Below, piece after piece: positions 8,963 to 17,619 of a stretch of DNA of 21,213 nt. Every line of letters starts with the position of its first letter. The first letter of the stretch is position 1. The DNA comes from Chara braunii (Eukaryota; Streptophyta; Charophyceae; Charales; Characeae), in contig BFEA01000024.1 of assembly GCA_003427395.1 (NCBI GenBank), forward strand, positions 4,307,136 through 4,328,348, in the 5' to 3' direction. Below the pieces are notes generated by a model. That model had not been told where the DNA came from and made no database searches. It was given only the letters and a program-made list of their open reading frames with translations. The position numbers and the translations under genes are program-made.

Positions 8963-10883
8963 TTATTCTGCTGCCCCCCTGCACTGCTCCAAATTCTCCT
9001 CCGCCCGCAGCCCTGGCTCTACCTCCATCCCCCTTGCCTCCGCTTGTCCCTCCAACTGTGTCTCTGCTCTCTCTTGTCCCAACTGATTGGGGGGGATGGC
9101 TGTGATCTCTTGTGTTGCTGTTTCCCCTTTCTTTGTGTTGTTTTCCGTTGTCACCTCGGTCCTGCCCTGTTGTATATGTCCGCAGGAGGTGAGATGTTTC
9201 CCTTGGACCTTTGTTCCTTCTGCATCTTCTTCTTCTGGGGTATACTGGTTCGCTGCAGGGGGTGTCTCGGGGGCAAATTTTTTCCTCTCGTGACGGCCCA
9301 AGTTTCGTCTCTTGTTTTGAATCCACATTCCTTTTCCTGTTCTCTTCCCCACCGTTTTCCAGCCTGCATTGGGCAAATTTTTTCCTCTCGTGACGGCCCG
9401 AGTTCCGTCTGTTGTTTTGAATCCACATTCCTTTTCCTGTTTTCTTCCCCACCGTTTTCCAGCCTGCATTTTCCGTGTTTCCTTGCAGAAGGATCGCCTG
9501 CGTCTCCTGTACCTTCTCCTCCACCGGTGTCCGGGGGGTCCATCTCTCCCATTTCCATCCCACTGCCATACCTTCCTTCGTGCGGTCCTCAATGTATACC
9601 CATCCCTCGTGTCCCGGGTCCACCGGTCTCCAATGGGTCACCTTGACCAGGTCTCTCTGCAGTCTCCCAGTTGCCCGAGTCCTTTTCTGTGGATGCAGTG
9701 GGCAGACGTACTCCGTGCTCAGGTGGCCAATGCTCTGCATTTATGGCACCACGATCTCAGTTGGTGCGCTGTGTGGATCATATACTCTTTCCCCCCTACC
9801 TGATACGGGATCACGTCGTCAAGGGAGAATGGTTGGCCCTGGGGAAAATCCAGGGCCAACATTAAGTAATCATCCCTCTTGGCCACAAAAGAGGGAAGGG
9901 GGTCTATGAATGCAACAATGTCATACATCAATCCGAAATCATACACAAACGCCGCTTGAATTTCGACCGGGATGTGATGAAATTCTACCCAATGGAAGTC
10001 TTGCATCAGCTTTCCCCTTTTTCTTCCAGTCCCAATCTGCGTTGTGGCACCCATAGGTAAATTCGAACCTCCGACTGTTCGCAGTGAAGGCGTTTCCATC
10101 CGTCAATCGCGATCTTATCCGCTTCGTGCATGCACAGGACTGTCAACAGAGTGTTGGAGACTGGTTGGATCAGAAACTGGTCGCGGGCCAAGTCCGCACT
10201 TTTTTTCAATGCCTCCAGCCTGTGGCCTATCCATTTGACATTGTCATTGACTGATTTAAAGGCCGCATCGTCATGGAACACCCAGTTATTGGCGTGTTTC
10301 GTGTAGATTTCGTCCCGACACACAATGCCATTTTTGGGGTAGGCCTTAACCATGACTTGCTTTCCACCTTGCGTTACCACTTTTGTTTATGATGGACGCA
10401 GGAATTTCGTCATGAAAAAGGCCCGTGCTGAAGGTAGCCCCTCCAAAGGATATCGAGATCCCCGGTCCGCGGGCTTCCTTCGCCCCGTTGAATGGTGAGC
10501 GTTTGACTCTGTTGCAGACTTCGGAGTTTGTCTGCCCAGGTGGGTTTCAGCTGGTCACTGCTCAGGCCCGGGGTGGGGGAGGGATTCTTCCCCTTGTGTA
10601 ATGTCTTGCCCCTAGACTCCATTTCTTTCTCTTCTTTTGTCAAGACCTCTGTGTCTTCCATCTGCTGTAGTTCTTTATTCAGACCTTTCGCCTCTTGGAG
10701 GGGAGGGGCTGGTGTTTTCAGGGAATTGTTCTGGTGTGACCAGCATTTGAGCCGGAGTTGTTCGTCAGCCAGCTGCCTCATAGCCCCGCTGTAAAATAGC
10801 ATTGAGTCCAGACGTTTGTGTGCTCGTTGTAGCCTGTTTGTTGCTCTCATGATGTTGCGGCGGGCTCTCTGCCTTCTTTCCAC
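8963..10883 (-). pseudogene. LINE ORF1, gag-like, frameshifted several times
   Basis: ORF1 proteins bind the LINE RNA. The N-terminal block (10883 to about 10450) is basic, rich in Arg, Gln and Leu, possibly coiled coil, and contains a PTWADKL motif of the kind found ahead of plant LINE gag domains. The next block passes through other frames (about 10450-10385, then 10380-10040). A block at about 10060-9720 contains WVEFHHIPVEI, a DUF4283-like aromatic/hydrophobic pattern, and ends at CHKC (about 9745-9756), the first half of a zinc knuckle. The second half (GHLSTEYVC) lies in another frame from 9740 on. A charged, Arg/Glu/Gly-rich tail follows, disrupted by a 100-bp tandem duplication. One tail frame ends at TAA 8963-8965. 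At least four frame changes are needed to follow it, so no single protein can be made. The family assignment rests on pattern and position. Confidence 0.72.
9271..9470. repeat. 100-bp tandem duplication inside LINE ORF1
   Basis: Two adjacent 100-bp units (9271-9370 and 9371-9470) both begin gggcaaattttttcctctcg and end in agcctgcatt. They differ at only a few positions (for example gcccaag/gcccgag and gttctctt/gttttctt). Because 100 is not a multiple of three, the units are read in different frames on the LINE strand, and everything downstream in ORF1 is shifted. The high similarity makes this a recent event. Confidence 0.95.
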
Positions 10884-11382
10884 AAGTTTTGTTGGCTTAT
10901 GATCTGTCTCTTTTCTGTTTTCAATTTTCTTTTGCTTTGGTTTACATTGTTCAACTTTTCTTTGTGAGCGCCCAGGTTTGTCTGTTGATCTCTGTTTTTT
11001 GTTTTTTGTTAATTTCTCTTTTTCGAAGTTTTTTCTTTTATTTCTTTTTTATTTATGTTTCTTTGCCGGTTGTTTCCAGGTTTAGCAGATTCCGGGGGCT
11101 GGTCGGGCTCCGCCAGGGGGCTTTGTCTCCGCCTTCGATCGTGCTTCAAACCCAACTTACCTTTTGACTCCTTTCCGATCACCTTACTCCCGCTCCGGCT
11201 TTCTCTCCTCCTCATTTACCCTCTCTCCGATTTCCTTTCCCTTTGCTGCGGTCTGCCATTGTCTTCATACTTTTTTTCACCCTCATCTGCTCCATTTTCT
11301 TTTCCCCGTCTCGCTGTTCTCCCCCTCTCTTCTCCCCCGTGCTCTCCCCCCCTTTGTTTCGCAGTGTGCTACCCCGAATCGT

Positions 11383-11487
11383 CGTCTCGCCCCTGTTTTC
11401 TTCTTGTCTCCTTTTATCGTCTCACCCCTGTTTTCTTCTTGTCTCCTTTTATCGTCTCGTCCCTGTTTTCTTCTTGTCTCCTTTTAT
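11383..11487. repeat. Three 35-bp tandem repeats
   Basis: Units 11383-11417, 11418-11452 and 11453-11487 each start cgtctc and end ccttttat. They differ only at positions 7-8 of the unit (gc, ac, gt). The position upstream of LINE ORF1 recalls the monomer arrays of some LINE 5' regions, but that role is inference. Confidence 0.95.
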
Positions 11488-11819
11488 CGCTTTGTACCCG
11501 ATCTCTTTTATCCCTGTCTTTTTCCAATCCTGATCAGCGTTTTCATGGTGCCACTACCCAGATGTCACCTCCCTTTTTCCTTTGTTCCCTGTCACTCTGT
11601 TTCCCCACCTCTTTCGTCACCTCCCCCCTTTCCTTTTCCTCCCTTCCTTCTACCCCTCCCGCTTCTTTTCCCGCTTCTTTTCCTCCCTCTTCTGTCTTTC
11701 CGGTGTTCACCTTCTCCTCCCTTTCCCCGTATTCCTTTCACTTACCTGATCTCCTCGTTGTCTTGTCACACCTGTCTTGGCTCCCCCCTTTCGTGTAATT
11801 CCCGTTGCCTTCTCACCCC

Positions 11820-11884
11820 ATGTTTCACGGTCTCACTTACCCCAAATAGTCTCCCCTCGTTGTCTCCTCTCCGAGTGTAGGAGT
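11820..11884 (+). repeat. Partial direct copy of the outer foldback arm
   Basis: The segment matches the first about 60 bp of the left foldback arm in direct orientation: cacggtctcacttaccccaaatag..., then a ctcgttgtct block and ctctccg. The core block aatagtcc-tcc-cgttgtcttctctcc recurs again inside the arm near 12081-12113. The arm therefore has internal subrepeats and an extra unit outside it. Confidence 0.8.
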
Positions 11885-12432
11885 TGTATTCCACGGTCTT
11901 ACTCGCCCCAAATAGTCCTTCCTCGTTGTCTTCTCTCCAGGTTCTCACAACTCGACTTCACGCTTTGGTCCGCACGCGGAACTCTGCACGCGTGGGTGAT
12001 GTGCACTCCTCTTCCGGGCAAGCCCACGTGCTGTCCGCTTCTTCCGACTCCCGCCCTCTCACATCCAGTCCCACACCCCTAATAGTCCATCCACGTTGTC
12101 TTCTCTCCGGGTGCAGATTTTGACGTGTCATTGATGACGTCACTGAATCGGAGTTCAAAAAAAATCTGATTCGGTGATGTCATCAATGACACGTCAACTT
12201 CTGCACCCGGAGAGAAGACAACGTGGACGGACTATTAGGGGCGTGGCACTGGATGTGAGAGGGCGGGAGTCAGAAGAAGTGGACAACACGTGGGCTTGCC
12301 CGGAAGAGGAGCGCACATCACCCACGCGCGCAGAGTTGTGCGTGCGGACCAAAGCGTGAAGTCGAGCTGTGAGAACCCAGAGAGAAGACAACGAGGAAGG
12401 ACTATTTGGGGCGAGTGAGACCGTGGAATACA
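11885..12432. repeat. Long foldback: 268-bp inverted repeat with 12-bp loop
   Basis: The left arm (11885-12152) and right arm (12165-12432) are reverse complements with about 19 mismatches and no gap, roughly 93% identity. They are separated by gttcaaaaaaaa (12153-12164). The mirrored 79-codon frames at 11884-12123 (plus) and 12194-12433 (minus) only reflect this symmetry. Near the loop the left arm carries a perfect TGACGTCA (12135-12142) and a second TGACG at 12121-12125; the right arm has TGATGTCA instead. It codes for nothing recognisable. It fits a foldback or MITE-like element, or a hairpin made by inverted duplication. A transcript would form a 268-bp double-stranded stem. Confidence 0.95.
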
Positions 12433-12491
12433 TCTAAATAAAAACTACTTGGTCCTACTGAAAACTAGGATATCGTCTAAATAAAAACTAC
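12433..12491. repeat. 16-bp direct repeat at the foldback/retrotransposon junction
   Basis: The 16-mer tctaaataaaaactac occurs at 12433-12448 and 12476-12491. The right copy is part of the reverse transcriptase coding sequence just before its DD motif; the left copy fills exactly the gap between that remnant and the foldback arm end at 12432. No third copy flanks the left arm, so it is not a simple target-site duplication of the foldback. Confidence 0.9.
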
Positions 12492-13880
12492 GACGAATTT
12501 ATCTAACCAAGGTCTAAACACATCATTCATGCAACGCTGAAACGTGGGTGGTGCATTGGTCAGTCCAAAGGGCATCACTATGAACTCATAATGCCCATAT
12601 CTAGTCCGGAAGGCAGTCTTGTACTGGTCATCAGGATGAACCTCTATCTGATGATATCCGGAGTTCAAATCTATCTTCGAAAAGTATCTGCAGCCCTGCA
12701 CTCGATCTAAGAGATCGTCTATCTGGGGCAGCGGCTCAGCATTCTTTACTGTGATAGCATTCAGACCCCTGTAATTTATACACATACGCAACTCTCCCTC
12801 ATTTTTGGGGACAAATAACACTGGTGCTCCAAAAGGAGACGAACTAGGCCTAATCCAACCCTTTTCGAGGAGCTCATCCAACTGCTTGCGTAGCTCCTCT
12901 AACTCCCCTGGGGACATCCTGTAGACCACTCCCTTAGGAGTTACACTACTGTCAGGTTCTATCTCTATCCGGTGCTGGATCGACCGCGATACTACTCCTG
13001 TCGACGACTCTGCTAAGTCAAGGTCTTCCAGCAGCTTGGCAATAGTTGGGTCTATTGGCTTCTCTTCCTTAGGCTCAGTGATAGGTCTCACATATGCTAC
13101 GAAGACCTGCTCCTCTAACTGCTCCTTCTTAACTAACTGCACGAACGCGAGAGCAATGAGACAGCGATGTGCCAAGGAGTTGTCTACTCCTGACACATGA
13201 AACAAACGGGTCGTCTTAACCTCGCCTGATGGACTAGGGAGCCTACACTCATGCTCTCTCAGGTGGAGTGTGCCCCCCGCTGCCTCTCCCCAGTCCATAC
13301 CTAAGACTACGTCAAAAGCGAGGTCATCTTGTACGAGGAGAGTCAGGGAATGGAGAACTTTCTCCACTTTCCCATTTGCCTCTAGGCGAAAATACGCATG
13401 GACTCCCTCTATGTAGTCCTCAACACGCATCGTGTGGTTGTTTGCGAGGACACTGACTATGGAGTCTATTAACTTATGGACTTTCAATCCTAGCCTTAGC
13501 TTCTTCAGTGCCCTACGGCTAATATAATTGCGAGTAGCCCCTGAGTCTATAAGGGCTCCTACTCTACTTCTGAAAACTTCTACATCTACTAATACTAGCT
13601 CTCCTTTACTTTCCTTCGTCACTTTGGCCCAGGCCGATATCCTTTCCTTCAATTCTTTTGCCACGCCTGTGAGGGAAGTGCCTAGAGAGACGCTAACACA
13701 GGCAGTCTCTGGACAGCTAACTAGGCACTGGCCTGCAACCTCTGTCGTAGGCTCATGTGGTGTGGGAGTTTCCTGTTGGCGCACGCTCGTTTCCCCACAT
13801 GGCCTTGTTGTAGGGGCAGTTGCAACCCCTACCGGCGGCTGCCTTTTGACCCTTGGGCAGCCGATCGGGCCTCTCTATAC
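12477..13880 (-). pseudogene. Ty3/gypsy pol fragment: protease and partial reverse transcriptase
   Basis: The frame is open from 13880; the first annotated-style start is a GTG at 13784 (residue 1 here). The aspartic protease active site is [12 protein letters not shown] (residues 78-89), with the second protease landmark VVLGMDWG near 159-166. RT begins near residue 270: [22 protein letters not shown] (about 306-327, fingers), [15 protein letters not shown] (367-381), [13 protein letters not shown] (404-416). The frame ends at TAG 12477-12479, exactly where the catalytic YxDD motif should follow. The DD-coding bases are present just beyond in another frame (about 12455-12476), so a small frameshift precedes the truncation. 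There is no in-frame stop over 1.4 kb, which suggests the fragment is fairly young. It cannot be active without the rest of pol. Confidence 0.92.
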
Positions 13881-14230
13881 TTAGGACAATATTTAATAAT
13901 GTGGGTCGGGTCACCGCAGTATATGCACTGACCCTGGTCCACACGTTGCTGCCATACGCGCTGGTCCAGGCCCAAATCTGCCCATGGTCTGCCCTGTGGC
14001 AAGCCTGTGTGCCATCCTTCTCTCCTTTGAGGTGATCTTCCACCTCTTCTCTATGGCGACCGACTAAAACGTGAGCGATTTGGCGGGGGACCTTGACCCC
14101 TACCTCCCTCTTGGCTGTTCCTTTGGCCGCCAACCCCCTGTGGGCCCTGTCCTCAATCACCAAAGGCCTGGCCCCTTTGGCCTTGGCCTCCTCCTCTGCC
14201 CTGCGGCCTCCCTCAGGCCGCGACAGCAGT
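13829..14230 (-). pseudogene. Ty3/gypsy gag C-terminal tail with zinc knuckle
   Basis: In the frame ending at TAG 13829-13831 lies a classic retroviral-type zinc knuckle, C-IY-C-GDPT-H-IIKY-C (13886-13927, spacing CX2CX4HX4C), which packages element RNA. Upstream the same frame is Arg/Gln/Gly-rich and is interrupted by a TAG in the basic segment near 14050. The main capsid domain of gag is not recognisable further upstream. The gag frame overlaps the pol frame by 52 bp (13829-13880), with pol in the -1 frame. A Pro/Arg-rich frame at 13753-14286 overlaps in the third frame and is likely a shadow. Confidence 0.68.
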
Positions 14231-14289
14231 GTAGGTCCTCCCCTGGCCCACTCCACTATCATCCTCCTCATCTTGCCCCCACTCAATCC

Positions 14290-14920
14290 GACTGTACAGA
14301 GACTTATGCTGTCCGAAATTTTCTTAGTTTGAAGGAGTTAGATTATATTTTCACAGGTGGCGATTCTGGCGATCCACTCTGTATAGGGGAATACTGCCAT
14401 AGGTCTGCCTTGCGTTGGGCACTGGCTTAGAGGCAGGTCTTGGGTGAGAACGTGTTATGGAGCTGTATTCTCTATACACTTATGATTTTAGCTTGGGGAT
14501 TGGCCTGTCTTGTGTTACAAGTCTTTTTTATCGATTGATTCAGGATTTGGGCTTAGATTCAGCTTGATCCTACGAGGATCATCTTCTGTTATCATTGATA
14601 ACAGGTCAGTTACCGATTCGTCGGTTTACGATTCAACTCCAATCCACTCTTGCCACTCAACCAAAAGGCTTTAGCCTTGTGATTTGAACTGTTTTGTTGT
14701 GTTTTCGCCCGGACTATATTTGAATGGCCATTTAAAGAAAAGTACCGAGTATTTTATTTTGAGGCACAAGAGTAAGGCTTGTATGGCTAAAGCAAGGGGG
14801 GTGAGCGCAGAGAATGGTTGAAGTTGACCCCGTGTAGTGCATGGACTTTTGGGTTGAATCTTTGATATGATTGCAGGTATGTTTGGTGATTCGGACTTTG
14901 GATTTGACTGCTTGCGTTCA
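14290..14920. other. Gene-free stretch
   Basis: No frame longer than a few dozen codons and no recognisable motif are present. It could include the lost 5' part of the minus-strand Ty3 element, but no gag capsid motif, primer-binding site or LTR end is visible. Confidence 0.35.
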
Positions 14921-15106
14921 CATACATATATATATGGCTGAGAGGAGTCCCACTGTGACTGTGAGAAGGATCGTCCTATATTAATAACCCTTATTTATAT
15001 ATACATATATATCGTCAAATAGATATATATGTATATATATCGTCAAATAGAAGTGCCCGGTAATATATATATATATATATCATCACGAACAGAACTGCCC
15101 GGTAAA
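14921..15106 (+). repeat. AT-rich tandem repeats with a cgtcaaatag core
   Basis: TA dinucleotide tracts alternate with short unique cores. The block atcgtcaaatag occurs at 15011-15022 and 15039-15050 (period 28). A longer related pair follows, ending gaagtgcccggtaa (15050-15063) and gaactgcccggtaa (about 15093-15106). The TA tract at 15062-15080 is the longest. Confidence 0.85.
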
Positions 15107-16129
15107 CCGTAGGCAGAGAGAGAGAAGAGGACAACAAACGAGGGGCTGTGACAAACTGTTTCGTCGGAGTTATATGTTTATGGCTTGAGTGTTTTCGCGC
15201 AGCCTACTGTGACCGTGCGTAAGGGTTAAACAGATCGTGCATTTGAGAGAAGAGGGGGATCCTCTTCTAGCCTTTGCTCTTTAGATTTTCTATGGTCGGA
15301 CGTTGTAGTCCGTGGCAGCCGTCAAAGTCAAACCCCTTGACTTATTTCCAGGCCATAGATGATGGAGTTGGTCTCCAGGGCCATAAGAGACGATTGCCAC
15401 CACAGGTATAAGTGTACCACCCACTCTCCGCAGGGTGCAGAAGAGGGTGTGGTTTTCAACCGCACTTGGCGGTTGTCCAGCGTCAAGAGATTAACCCTCA
15501 AGGCGCGTGTCAGCCGACACTTGAGTGTCGAATGTGACCCTCCAGATTAACGAGGACCGCATGAGTATGGGTACTGCATAGTACGCCATCATTGCAATCG
15601 CTTGCGTACGCTTGCATTGCGAATCGATATGAGTTAGCCCTGCGTCCGCACGGTTTTATACTAAGGCTCGCGCGTGACGCCTATCCGATTTCCACATTGG
15701 AAAGTTATGGGACGGCTACTAAGGGACCAGGACTGTTGTCGTGTTGCTTGTTCAGTGTCGTTCGGTATATGTATATGTACGTGGGTGTGCGTTTTTATTT
15801 TTATGTCCTTTATAGTGGTGTGTGTGTGGCGTGTGGCATGCGTCCTAGTCGACCGGCGACAAGTCGCGCTTGGGACCTCGGCCCCCCAAGGTGTCGGTTT
15901 CGCACGCGGATTCGATAGAGGCGTAATACCGCACGTACCCCCTATGCTACAACGAACGAGAAACGCCCTCGGCTGGTCCACCTCTGCGATTGCAACTGAT
16001 CAGCTTTCGTACTGTGGACTGGTAGCTCGGCGGGGATACGCCCACCGAAGGGAGGTGACAGCTCCCGTAAGGTGGATGTAAGTTGTGCCTCGCGTAGGCC
16101 CTATCCTGTCGTAGGGGCTCGCGAGAGGT
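15107..16129. other. Gene-free stretch with small hairpins
   Basis: No supported gene is present; overlapping frames at 15592-16081 show no motif. Two neighbouring hairpin sites are clear: caaccgc/gcggttg (15457-15463/15469-15475), and an overlapping set in which gtgtc (15507-15511) pairs with gacac (15516-15520), while cgacac (15515-15520) can alternatively pair with gtgtcg (15525-15530). The right part may be the leader or LTR of the plus-strand Ty3 element. No LTR pair was found in the window. Confidence 0.4.
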
Positions 16130-17619
16130 ATGGCTGGCGCACTCGGCTGGAGCGGCTTGCGGAAGCTCCATCTACATTCACGACGAGGAACAAGACCAAT
16201 TCCTGCGTGACGCGACCGAGAGGGTCCCGCGCTACCTCGTGCGGTGCCGGACCGATGCGCTCGACACCGCCGCAAGGAGACCCAGGATCTGCTGCAGCGG
16301 CACAAAGCTGCCAGCGTCGACAGGCTCAAGTTCTGTCATTCTGAACCATCCAAGGGCCACGACGACGCGACACCGAAAGAGCAGCAGAATTTTCTCTCCA
16401 AACTCGTGACCCGGTTGGTTTACACTTTCAACCACCTGCAGTCCGAGTTGGCGAATCTCCGACGCAGTGCGGAACCACAAGGATCTGCACGAGGATGCTA
16501 CACGGGCACTTCATTCCCGTGTACAGGACTTGGAGCAAGTAGCACCAGGACCATATGCTGGCGAACCCAGCAATGTAGCCTCAACCCGCCAGTTGGAGCA
16601 ACAAGTTGACCATGTAGTCGCAATGCTCGACGACATCAACACCTTCGCCGCACCAGCCACCATCAGCGAGCAGCTTGACACCTTGAAGACCGAGGTTCGA
16701 CAACTACACCAGCCGACCGACAACGATGGCAGCACTAGTGCATCGCGGCCGTACAAGATGTTGACGTTCCGGATCAAGAAGTTTGATGACTATACGCATC
16801 AGGACCCAGTTGTCTGGTGGCAAGGCTTTACAACGGAGATTGGGATTCATGAGGTCCCCAATCAACGCCAAGGGCGGATGCCTGATCTGGCTCAGCCACA
16901 TGGCAACCATCCACGGCGTCCAGGTCTCCGGCCTGCACAAGAAGATCTCCTGGGACAACATGACGAAGGAATGGAAGAAGCGGTTCATTGTGGACGACGC
17001 CCCAACGCTTGCCATCAACCGCTTCTTCGCCATGACTCAAGGAAACACACCGACACGCGATTGGCTCACGGAATGGCAAACGATCGTGACAACACCCGAT
17101 CTCGAGTTGCCATTTTCGCATCTGCGTCAGGAGTTCTACAACCGGTCGTGTGCCGCCTTGAGCCTCGCACTCGGTGATCGAGAACAGTATACAACCTTCA
17201 CGGAAAACATCGACAAGGCGCATGAGATCATCAAGACCAACCGAGCGGCTGCACACAAGAAGTTAGCGTGGCAGCCAGCCCATGTCGAGAAAGGAAAATT
17301 TGGTCCGCGTCTGCAGCCCGTCGCTGCAGTCCAACCGAACAACATTGTAAAAGACCCAACAACCACCCCAACATCACGTGAGGGAGATCAGGTGGCCACT
17401 GTCCAGCCGTGAAGCAACAACAACTCCCGTGGAACCGCATCACCTGCCGGAAATGGACAGCCAGTACCAGGGATCAAGTTCAACTTGACGGAGGCCGAAT
17501 ACAAGTACCACAACCAATACGGCTGCTGCTATTGGTGCAACATCACCAAGCACAAAACCTCCCAATGCAAAGATAAAGGCAAGGAGGATGTTCGACCTCG
17601 AATCAGCTCGGCAAACTGA
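16130..17619 (+). pseudogene. Ty3/gypsy gag, frameshifted, with zinc knuckle
   Basis: Gag forms the particle that packages the RNA. The likely path uses a frame with DEEQDQFLRDATERV (from 16182), a second frame from about 16265 (KETQDLLQRHKAASV, Leu-rich helical), a third from about 16467 (QLEQQVDHVVAMLDD, coiled coil; FRIKKFDDY, the entry to the retrotransposon capsid domain) and a fourth from about 16865 (DWLTEWQTIVTT, LRQEFYNRSC). The fourth frame meets TGA at 17410-17412 and continues open to TGA 17617-17619. That last part encodes a perfect CX2CX4HX4C zinc knuckle, C-YW-C-NITK-H-KTSQ-C (17527-17568). At least three frameshifts and one stop are needed to follow it. The start is unresolved. 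Confidence 0.78.

Larger units (their letters stand above)
3269..10883 (-). mobile_element. Degenerate LINE (non-LTR retrotransposon)
   Basis: The three successive coding blocks on one strand are in LINE order: gag-like ORF1 (10883 to about 8966), an open frame of unknown function (8936-8013), and ORF2 with apurinic endonuclease, reverse transcriptase and C-terminal zinc-binding region (7867-3269). EN plus RT plus a zf-RVT-like tail, with no RNase H seen, fits L1-like plant LINEs. Untranslated flanks probably extend to about 11820 on the 5' side and to somewhere in 2690-3268 on the 3' side, but boundaries and target-site duplications were not found. ORF1 is frameshifted and ORF2 carries four stops, so the copy cannot move on its own. 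A composite of two LINE copies is possible but not needed. Confidence 0.88.
10884..11884 (-). other. Pyrimidine-rich (plus strand) non-coding tract, probable LINE 5' region
   Basis: About 900 bp upstream of LINE ORF1 is strongly C+T-rich on the plus strand, that is purine-rich on the LINE strand. It makes long low-complexity frames on the plus strand (Ser/Pro/Leu/Phe-rich) that I reject as genes. It contains a 35-bp tandem array (11383-11487). LINE promoters are internal to the 5' untranslated region, so any promoter would lie here; none can be pinpointed. The right end merges with the foldback repeats from about 11820. Confidence 0.5.
12449..14230 (-). mobile_element. Truncated Ty3/gypsy-type LTR retrotransposon remnant
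   Basis: In order on the minus strand come a gag C-terminal tail with zinc knuckle, an aspartic protease, and reverse transcriptase as far as the segment just after the catalytic DD. The remaining RT, RNase H, integrase and both LTRs are absent; the sequence stops at the 16-bp repeat and foldback. The gag and pol order and the RT motifs are those of Ty3/gypsy (Metaviridae-type plant elements). It is a different family from the plus-strand element at 16130-20590, judged from the protease and RT sequences. The gag-side boundary is uncertain. Confidence 0.85.

Noticed and set aside
11055-11880. Two overlapping long plus-strand frames rich in Ser, Pro, Leu and Phe
   Set aside because: They come from C+T-rich low-complexity sequence and the 35-bp repeats, overlap each other in different frames, and have no domain.
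11884-12433. Two 79-codon proteins of nearly identical sequence on opposite strands
   Set aside because: They are the two arms of the foldback read from each side, not a gene pair.
16020-16035. tggtagctcggcgggg as a tRNA primer-binding site for the plus-strand Ty3 element
   Set aside because: Only the first five bases match the usual initiator-Met primer site, and no LTR end precedes it.
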